From contig NZ_QTZO01000001.1 in the NCBI RefSeq assembly GCF_004025585.1, positions 248,001 to 312,000 of the forward strand: a DNA stretch of 64,000 nt, written 5' to 3'. Positions within the stretch are counted from its first letter, which is position 1. Every line of letters starts with the position of its first letter. The notes beneath the pieces were generated by a model. The model did not search any database. It worked only from the letters and a program-made list of their open reading frames with translations, and had not been told where the DNA came from. The position numbers and the translations under genes are program-made. The stretch is from Pseudodesulfovibrio sp. S3 (GTDB lineage Bacteria > Desulfobacterota > Desulfovibrionia > Desulfovibrionales > Desulfovibrionaceae). Below, piece by piece: positions 58,690 to 64,000 of this stretch.

Positions 58690-59733
58690 ATGAGCGAGGC
58701 GATTGATCCTACCGCGACCTTGATGCACAAGGAGACGTGCGAAGCCCCTGCCGTGGTCGCGCTCCAAAAGGAGAAAAACGACACTGTCTGCGCCGAACTC
58801 GCAGCCCGCTTTCTCAGCAATCCTCCCCGCTTGGTGGCGACCTGCGCAAGGGGGAGTTCCGACCATGCGGCCACCTATGCCAAGTACCTGATGGAAATCC
58901 ATCTCGGCATTCCGGTCATGTCCGTGGGCCCTTCGGTGGGGTCGATATATAAGCGTCCCATGAATTTCAAGGATTGTCTTTTTGTGGTCATATCCCAGTC
59001 CGGCAAAAGCCCGGACCTTCTCGCCAGTGTTGAATGGGCCAGAGACAACGGCGCCTTCGTCCTGGCCCTGGTGAACCGGGAGGATTCCCCTGCGGCAGCC
59101 ATGGCGGATGCGGTCATTCCCCTTCTGGCCGGAGCGGAAAAGAGCGTGGCCGCCACCAAATCCTATATCGCCTCGTTGAGCGCATTGCTCCATTTCACTG
59201 CCGCCGTGTCCGGTGACATGGCCTTGGGCCGTGCCTTCAACACCCTGCCGGAGGAATTGGAAAGAGCCTTGGGACTCTCCTGGGACGAAGCAGTGGAACC
59301 GCTGGCCGATGCCGAGAATCTGTTCGTGATCGGGCGTGGACTGAGTTTCGGGGTGGCGCTGGAAGCCGCCCTCAAGCTCAAGGAGACTTCCGGCCTCCAC
59401 GGCGAGGGCATCAGCGGTGCGGAGATCATGCACGGTCCGCTGGCCCTTGTACGCCGCCGGTCCAGGATATTGGCCTTCAGCCAGGAGGACGAAACCCGTC
59501 CAGGCCTGTTGGAACTGGCCGGGGTCCTGCGCGGCAAGGGGGCCAAGCTCTACATGGCCGAAGAAGGTGAGCCGATGCCGGGGCGTCTGCCCATCGTGCC
59601 GGGGATGCATCCCGCTGCCGCTCCCATCGCCATGATTCAGTCCTTTTACTGCATGGCGAACCTGCTTTCCTTGGCCCGAGGCATGAACCCGGATACCCCG
59701 CCTTCGCTCAAGAAAGTTACGGAGACCCTGTGA
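58690..59733 (+). CDS. SIS-domain glucosamine-6-phosphate deaminase (NagB-II type)
   Basis: A 347-residue protein with two SIS domains and no glutaminase domain, like the C-terminal half of GlmS. Motifs are ATCARGSSDHAATYAKY, VISQSGKSPD, AAEKSVAATKSY-like AGAEKSVAATKSYIAS and LKLKETSGLHGEGISGAEIMHGP. This is the layout of NagB-II, which turns glucosamine-6-phosphate into fructose-6-phosphate and ammonia. ATG 58690 follows AAGGAGGAGAG. It is 2 bases after the kinase stop and overlaps nagA by one base. Confidence 0.9.
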   Translation: MSEAIDPTATLMHKETCEAPAVVALQKEKNDTVCAELAARFLSNPPRLVATCARGSSDHAATYAKYLMEIHLGIPVMSVGPSVGSIYKRPMNFKDCLFVVISQSGKSPDLLASVEWARDNGAFVLALVNREDSPAAAMADAVIPLLAGAEKSVAATKSYIASLSALLHFTAAVSGDMALGRAFNTLPEELERALGLSWDEAVEPLADAENLFVIGRGLSFGVALEAALKLKETSGLHGEGISGAEIMHGPLALVRRRSRILAFSQEDETRPGLLELAGVLRGKGAKLYMAEEGEPMPGRLPIVPGMHPAAAPIAMIQSFYCMANLLSLARGMNPDTPPSLKKVTETL

Positions 59734-60875
59734 TGCGACAGTTTTTCGTCAACGGGCGAATTTTCACCGGCGACATGTTTGCCGACGGGTATGGAGTGGA
59801 AGTGCGGGACGGGATGATTACGGCCCTGCACCCCGAGGAACTTCCGCCCGGAGATGCCCGGGTGGTTGATCTCGGCGGCAACCTGCTTGCGCCCGGATTT
59901 ATCGATATCCAGGTCAACGGGGGCGGCGGGGTGCTTTTCAATGACACTCCGGACATGAAGACCATCGAAACGATCATCGAGGCGCATCGTCGGTTTGGTA
60001 CCACCAGCCTGCTTCCCACGTTCATTTCCGACAGATGGGACGGCATGGTCCGGGCTGCCGAGGCTGTGAGGCGGGGTATTGCGCAACGGATGCCAGGTTT
60101 GCGCGGCGTCCATTTCGAAGGTCCGTATATCAATGTGGATCGCAAGGGCATTCATCTGGAGGAGAATATCCGTTCAGTCGATGAAGCGGCTCTGGATATG
60201 CTCTCCTCGGGCGACATGGGCGTGGTGATGACCACTGTGGCCCCGGAAAAAGTGTCCCCGGAATATATCGGCTCACTGGCCAGGGCCGGAGTCCTGGTGT
60301 GCGCCGGGCATACTGCGGCCACCTATGAACAGGCCAGGGCCGGGCTTGAAGCCGGTATTGTCGGATTCACGCATCTTTTCAACGCCATGTCGCCCCTGAC
60401 GAGCAGGGAACCGGGCGTGGTCGGTGCGGCCTTGGAGGATAAGGATAGTTGGGTCGGCGTCATTGCTGACGGACATCATATTCATTTTGCCACCCTGAGG
60501 GTGGCGCTGGCCGCCAAGACACAGGGCAAGATGTTGCTGATCACCGATGCCATGCCGACCGTAGGGGCAGAAGACAAATTCTTCGTCCTGCAAGGCCAGC
60601 CCATCACCGCTGACGGAGGCCGCTGTTGTTCCGCTCAGGGAACCCTGGCCGGTTCCGATCTGGACATGGCCGGAGCGGTCAGGAATGCCGTGGAACACCT
60701 GCGCCTGCCGTTGGAGGAGGCCCTGAGGATGGCCTCGTTGTATCCGGCCCGGTTCCTGAGGTTGGATGATCGTCTGGGCCGGATTGCCCTTGGCTTTGAG
60801 GCGGATTTCGTGCTGTTGGACCACGGGTTGAACGTCAAGGAAACATGGATTGGCGGCAAGGCCGCCTCCGCCTGA
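59733..60875 (+). CDS. nagA: N-acetylglucosamine-6-phosphate deacetylase
   Basis: A 380-residue amidohydrolase. It has APGFIDIQVNGGGG, the metal-ligand Glu in FEGPYIN, and HTAATYEQARAG, FTHLFNAMSPLTSREPG and ITDAMPTVG with the catalytic Asp. It removes acetate from GlcNAc-6-phosphate. ATG 59733 overlaps the upstream stop by one base and has GGAG 8 bases before it; GTG 59730 is an alternative. Confidence 0.95.
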   Translation: MRQFFVNGRIFTGDMFADGYGVEVRDGMITALHPEELPPGDARVVDLGGNLLAPGFIDIQVNGGGGVLFNDTPDMKTIETIIEAHRRFGTTSLLPTFISDRWDGMVRAAEAVRRGIAQRMPGLRGVHFEGPYINVDRKGIHLEENIRSVDEAALDMLSSGDMGVVMTTVAPEKVSPEYIGSLARAGVLVCAGHTAATYEQARAGLEAGIVGFTHLFNAMSPLTSREPGVVGAALEDKDSWVGVIADGHHIHFATLRVALAAKTQGKMLLITDAMPTVGAEDKFFVLQGQPITADGGRCCSAQGTLAGSDLDMAGAVRNAVEHLRLPLEEALRMASLYPARFLRLDDRLGRIALGFEADFVLLDHGLNVKETWIGGKAASA

Positions 60876-60891
60876 TAAAGGATAGAGAGTC

Positions 60892-61968
60892 ATGCAGGAA
60901 AAAGTGAGAGTGCTGGTTGTCGGGTTGGGGAACATGGGCATTGCCCATGCCAAGGCATACCACGGATTGGACGGGTTCGAGATTGTCGGGTTGTGCAGCC
61001 GACAGGCAACGAGCATGACCGGGCTGCCCGCCGAATTGGCGGGGTACCCCCGGTTCGACGACTATTTCAACGCCCTTGAAGCACTCAAGCCGGATGCCGT
61101 CAGCATCAATACCTGGCCCGACACCCATGCAGAATTCGCCTGCAAGGCCTTTGAGGCGGGCGCGCATGTCTTTTTGGAGAAGCCGATCGCCGAGACAGTG
61201 GCCGAGGCCCGAAAGGTGGTGGATGCCGCTGTCAGGGCTGACCGCAAGCTGGTGGTGGGGTATATCCTGCGCCATCACCCTTCCTGGGCAAAGTTCGTGG
61301 AGCTTGCCCAGGATTTGGGCAAGCCGCTGGTCATGCGCATGAACCTGAACCAGCAGAGCAGCGGCTCCGAATGGGGTGTGCACAAGCAGTTGATGAAGAG
61401 TCTGTCGCCCATCGTGGATTGCGGCGTGCATTACGTGGACATCATGTGTCTGATGACCGGGGCGCGTCCGGTCAGGGTCAATGCCATGGGCGCACGTCTG
61501 TCCGATGAGATCGCGAAGGACATGTATAACTACGGTCAGTTGCAAGTGTTTTTCGACGACGGCTCCGTGGGCTGGTATGAAGCGGGCTGGGGGCCGATGA
61601 TGAGCGAGACCGCCTTTTTCGTGAAGGATGTGGTCGGTCCCAAGGGGTGCGTCAGCATTGTGGCGGCAGAGCAGGCTGGACAGGGGCACGAGTCATCGGA
61701 CATTGACGGACACACCAAGGCCAATCTTCTGCGCCTGCACCATGCACAGACGGATGCGGACGGCGGCTTTGTTAGAGCCGACGAGCTGATCGAAATGGAG
61801 CACGATCCCGGGCACGACGAGTTGTGCCTGTATGAACAGGAATACTTCCTCAAGGCAATACGGGAGAATATCGATCTGGCTAAACATATGCAGGATGCCG
61901 TCAACAGTCTGCGCATCGTCTTTGCTGCTGACGAATCCATTCGCACCGGAAGGCCGGTTGCTTTATAA
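60892..61968 (+). CDS. Gfo/Idh/MocA-family oxidoreductase
   Basis: A 358-residue protein. The NAD(P) site is VVGLGNMGIAHAKAY and the catalytic EKP motif is in HVFLEKPIAE; DCGVHYVDIMCLMTG carries the conserved His. Family members oxidise or isomerise sugars and inositols, and some are NAD-dependent glycosidases. As last gene of the salvage operon it may convert an imported sugar derivative before the common steps. The substrate is unknown. A terminator follows. Confidence 0.9.
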   Translation: MQEKVRVLVVGLGNMGIAHAKAYHGLDGFEIVGLCSRQATSMTGLPAELAGYPRFDDYFNALEALKPDAVSINTWPDTHAEFACKAFEAGAHVFLEKPIAETVAEARKVVDAAVRADRKLVVGYILRHHPSWAKFVELAQDLGKPLVMRMNLNQQSSGSEWGVHKQLMKSLSPIVDCGVHYVDIMCLMTGARPVRVNAMGARLSDEIAKDMYNYGQLQVFFDDGSVGWYEAGWGPMMSETAFFVKDVVGPKGCVSIVAAEQAGQGHESSDIDGHTKANLLRLHHAQTDADGGFVRADELIEMEHDPGHDELCLYEQEYFLKAIRENIDLAKHMQDAVNSLRIVFAADESIRTGRPVAL

Positions 61969-62001
61969 CTGGCGTTGAACAAGTTTTTTTGTAACGAATT
62001 C

Positions 62002-62034
62002 AAGGGCTTGCCATATGGTTGGCAGGCCTTTTTC
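62002..62034 (+). terminator. Terminator after the sugar-salvage operon
   Basis: AAGG-G-CTTGCCA pairs with TGGCAGGCCTT (one bulged G, one wobble) around TATGGT, followed by TTTCG directly after the closing TT. Confidence 0.85.
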
Positions 62035-62055
62035 GTGGCCGTTTGTGGGGAAAAA

Positions 62056-62095
62056 GTAGCCCCGCCCTCTTGTGGAAGAGCGGGGTTCCTTTTTC
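62056..62095. terminator. Bidirectional terminator between the salvage operon and the 62.1-kb gene
   Basis: CCCCG-CC-CTCTT pairs with AAGAG-CGGGG around GTGG. TTCCTTTTT follows on the plus strand, and CTACTTTTTCCCC follows on the minus strand, so it can end the convergent minus-strand gene as well. Confidence 0.8.
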
Positions 62096-62115
62096 AGGGC
62101 GTCATTCCCAGGGGT

Positions 62116-62406
62116 TCAAATGATTGAGTCGACGACCACGCCTTTGGCGTGAGCGCCGAGTACGTTGGTCTGGAAGTCATAACTTTGGGCCATGCCGGTC
62201 TTGTCCGATGACGAAGAGCCGGGATTCATGTAGTCCAAGGTTTTTGAAACGAGCGAGGCTTCGGCGGATACTTTGTCCACCGGAGCGTAGCTCGAGCCGC
62301 TGCCGGAATCGTTCATGTAGTCCAGGGTCTCGGAAACCACGGCTGCGCCGAATGTCTGCTGATCAAAGGGCGTGTAGCCTCCGAGACCGTCGATTGCCAT
62401 GGTCAT
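62116..62406 (-). CDS. Small protein with repeated TLDYMN motif, function unknown
   Basis: A 96-residue, soluble, Ser/Gly-rich protein that I do not recognise. It contains two copies of a motif: VVSETLDYMNDSGSGSSY and LVSKTLDYMNPGSSSSD, then a C-terminal SYDFQTNVLGAHAKGVVVD. There is no signal peptide or membrane segment. ATG 62406 is strongly supported by GGGAGGG 8 bases upstream; a longer frame to 62508 is not needed. The gene stands alone between a terminator and a divergent small membrane-protein gene. Confidence 0.8.
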   Translation of the reverse strand: MTMAIDGLGGYTPFDQQTFGAAVVSETLDYMNDSGSGSSYAPVDKVSAEASLVSKTLDYMNPGSSSSDKTGMAQSYDFQTNVLGAHAKGVVVDSII

Positions 62407-62545
62407 ATGTGGTACCCTCCCTGGCCGTAGGCCGGAAATAACGCTTGTCTGCCATATCGGCAGTTTGCTCGATATCTTTAGGGCGGATTGACGAAAAATG
62501 TTGGCCAATGAATACGGTACAGTGTATCGGGAGATGGGAGGCTCT

Positions 62546-62734
62546 ATGGAAATTGAGATCGGTTGGTTTATTGTTGCCGTGATTATTTCCGTCGGTATCG
62601 GCGCTCTGCTGTACAGGCGTCAGAAGCCGGCACTGTCCGTTCCGTACCTGTTGGTGGTCGTGATTGGGACACTTTTTGCGGTCTACTATATACTCAATGT
62701 GCTTTTCGGCACCGGCAGGACAGGCTGGCCTTGA
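62546..62734 (+). CDS. Small membrane protein, function unknown
   Basis: A 62-residue protein with two hydrophobic segments (GWFIVAVIISVGIGALLY and PYLLVVVIGTLFAVYYILNV) joined by a short basic loop (RRQKP), which suggests both ends outside and the loop in the cytoplasm. ATG 62546 has GGGAGG upstream. No family is recognised. It is first of three very small membrane-protein frames in a row. Confidence 0.7.
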   Translation: MEIEIGWFIVAVIISVGIGALLYRRQKPALSVPYLLVVVIGTLFAVYYILNVLFGTGRTGWP

Positions 62735-62753
62735 TGGCCGGAAGGGTGGAATA

Positions 62754-62849
62754 ATGGATCAATTGAGCATGATGGTGGCTGCGGCGGCAGTTGGAGTCGG
62801 CGTGGCCGCGTTCCTGATCTGGAAATTGCGGAGCCGCTGTGTGCCGTGA
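62754..62849 (+). CDS. Mini membrane protein (31 residues)
   Basis: MDQLSMM followed by a Gly/Ala helix (VAAAAVGVGVAAFLIWKL) and a basic tail (RSRCVP). GAAGGGTGGA lies just before ATG 62754. One membrane helix with a basic C-terminus is predicted. The core resembles the next mini frame. Confidence 0.5.
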   Translation: MDQLSMMVAAAAVGVGVAAFLIWKLRSRCVP

Positions 62850-62855
62850 CTCCTC

Positions 62856-62918
62856 ATGTATGCGGCTGTCGGCGCAGGCGTCGCCGCATTCTTTTTCCTG
62901 AAATATCTCTTCGGTTAG
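62856..62918 (+). CDS. Possible mini membrane peptide (20 residues)
   Basis: The frame reads MYAAVGAGVAAFFFLKYLFG and stops at 62918, overlapping the end of convergent mazG by 4 bases. It mirrors AAVGVGVAAFLIWKL of the preceding frame, starting only 7 bases after it. No ribosome-binding site is visible, so it depends on coupling, or is the remains of a duplication. Confidence 0.35.
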   Translation: MYAAVGAGVAAFFFLKYLFG

Positions 62919-63721
62919 GATTCGTCCCAGTTCTTCACTTCATCCCAGAGGCTGTTCATTTCTTCCAGACTGAGTTCGGACATGGTGAGGCGGCGCATTT
63001 CAGCCAGTTCTTCCATTTTGCCGAACCGTCCGAGAAATTTCTGGTTGGCGAAGTCCAGTGCGGCATTGGCCTTGATACCCTTGCGCCGTCCCAGTTCCAC
63101 CAAGGTGAAAAGGTAGTCGCCGAATTCCCTTTCCGATTCTTCCTGGTTGCCTGAATCCAGGGCTTCCTGCCATTCCTGCCATTCTTCCTTGAGCTGGTTC
63201 TCCACAGCCTCGTCCGAATCCCAGGTGAATGCATTGCGGGCGGCCTTGGAGTTGATGCGGTAGGCCTTGAGCAGGGGAGGGAGACCGGTTGGGAGGGAAT
63301 CGAACATACCCTTTTTGCCGGTCATTGCGTTCTCTGCGCGCTTGGTGCGCTCCCAGTTGTCCCAGAGCTCACTGATGTTCTTGAAATTCTTGTTGCCGAA
63401 GACATGGGGGTGTCGGCGGATCATCTTGGCTGCACTGTAATTGATGGAATCTTCCAGGGTATGCGCGCCGTCCCGCTCATAGAGGGTGGCCACGAACAGG
63501 AGGATGAACATGACGTCGCCCAACTCTTCCATGGCCTCGCGGGTGTCGCCCGACCTGATGCCCTCGATGAGTTCGAAGGCCTCCTCGATCAGGTAGTCGC
63601 ACATGGAGCGGGGGGTCTGTTCCTGGTCCCAGGGGCAGCCGTCGGGCGCGATCAGGGCGTCGATGACTGCGAGAAGTTCTTTCATGGCCCGGGCAGGGGC
63701 GTCATATCTCTTTTCGCCCAT
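62915..63721 (-). CDS. mazG: Nucleoside triphosphate pyrophosphohydrolase MazG
   Basis: A 268-residue protein with two MazG domains. The N-terminal one has CPWDQEQTPRSMCDYLIEEA and EELGDVMFILLF with the E-x-x-E...E-x-x-D metal ligands. The C-terminal one has KEEWQEWQEALDSG and EREFGDYLFTLVELGR. It hydrolyses NTPs to NMP and pyrophosphate, cleaning the nucleotide pool or lowering ppGpp effects. ATG 63721 has CGGAGG 9-10 bases upstream. Confidence 0.95.
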   Translation of the reverse strand: MGEKRYDAPARAMKELLAVIDALIAPDGCPWDQEQTPRSMCDYLIEEAFELIEGIRSGDTREAMEELGDVMFILLFVATLYERDGAHTLEDSINYSAAKMIRRHPHVFGNKNFKNISELWDNWERTKRAENAMTGKKGMFDSLPTGLPPLLKAYRINSKAARNAFTWDSDEAVENQLKEEWQEWQEALDSGNQEESEREFGDYLFTLVELGRRKGIKANAALDFANQKFLGRFGKMEELAEMRRLTMSELSLEEMNSLWDEVKNWDES

Positions 63722-63762
63722 GGCGAATATCCTCCGAAGGTGTGTTGAGACGATTTGGGGAG

Positions 63763-64000
63763 TTACTCTGCCGAATCATTGCCTTTGATGCCCAATACGC
63801 TCTTGGCGGAATTAAGGGCTTCTTCGGGGGAAGGCAGGTCGACATATTCTCCCATTTTGTTGACCATGTGCTGTGCCTGGGGCGCAATGGCCGATTCGGT
63901 GAGGATATCCGAGCGCGGAGCGAATGTCTGGAGGAACATCAGGCCCACCAGGCAGATGAGCACCCCTTCGATCAAGCCGAAAATGCCGCCGGCAGTCCTG
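63763..64000 (-). CDS. CvpA-family membrane protein, C-terminal part
   Basis: The frame is open to the window edge, so the N-terminus is missing. The visible 78 residues start RTAGGIFGLIEGVLICLVGLMFLQTF, matching the last membrane segment of CvpA-like proteins, and end in a polar tail. The family has roles in colicin V production and envelope stress in enterobacteria; its role here is unknown. It is 41 bases upstream of mazG in the same direction. Confidence 0.7.
   Translation of the reverse strand, partial: RTAGGIFGLIEGVLICLVGLMFLQTFAPRSDILTESAIAPQAQHMVNKMGEYVDLPSPEEALNSAKSVLGIKGNDSAE

Noticed and set aside
1-64000. CRISPR arrays, cas genes, prophage or restriction-modification genes
   Set aside because: No regularly spaced repeats and no matching protein motifs were seen on either strand.

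Overview
The window looks like chromosome of a flagellated, diderm, Desulfovibrio-like bacterium (Desulfovibrionaceae, possibly Pseudodesulfovibrio-type). This is inferred from gene content and order: a flgFGAHIJ-flgN-flgK-flgL-csrA-fliW run, L- and P-ring genes, a DUF4254 gene between mltA and gatB, long HAP proteins and a fused ATP-sulfurylase/APS-kinase. No 16S rRNA or sulfate-respiration core gene is present, so the placement is not proven.

Layout. 1-10.7 kb: rod, ring and hook-filament junction genes, then the post-transcriptional pair csrA/fliW, and on the opposite strand flgM with an upstream unknown gene behind a good FliA (sigma-28) promoter match. 10.8-22.5 kb: housekeeping genes (NAD kinase, an ARMT1/DUF89-like protein, lytic transglycosylase mltA, DUF4254, gatB, mtnA, a chemoreceptor, der) and tRNA-Ser(GCU). 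22.9-28.1 kb: a PhnA-like zinc-ribbon protein and a phosphonate locus (phnM, phnDCE, phnF) without the C-P lyase core in view. 28.4-32.6 kb: an APS kinase fused to a sulfurylase domain that has lost its signature residues, a frame-broken PilZ gene, an intact PilZ protein, a Fur-family regulator and tRNA-Ser(UGA).

33.3-50.2 kb: one long minus-strand surface-glycan locus. It has CDP-glucose synthesis and dehydration (rfbF, rfbG), a 3,5-epimerase, a TylC3-like C-methyltransferase, a reductase-like SDR, five further methyltransferase domains, two radical-SAM proteins (one of methylthiotransferase type), two glycosyltransferases, one decayed glycosyltransferase and an MsbA-like exporter. It is bounded by tRNA-Ser(UGA) on one side and a decayed IS3-family transposase on the other.

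51.2-62.0 kb: an amino-sugar salvage locus arranged as a divergon. A ROK repressor, an ABC importer (binding protein, two permeases, ATPase) and a MurQ-family etherase lie on the minus strand; a BadF/BadG-type sugar kinase, a SIS-domain deaminase, NagA and a Gfo/Idh/MocA oxidoreductase lie on the plus strand. Together they could turn imported MurNAc/GlcNAc into fructose-6-phosphate and lactate. 62.1-64.0 kb: a small repeat-containing protein, three very small membrane proteins, mazG and the end of a cvpA-like gene.

The points most worth a second look are the glycan locus with its recurring Rossmann-like module in five proteins and its methylthiotransferase-like radical-SAM enzyme, the sulfurylase domain without catalytic motifs, a repeated module shared by FlgK and FlgL, the ARMT1-like protein coupled to NAD kinase, and the row of mini membrane proteins.
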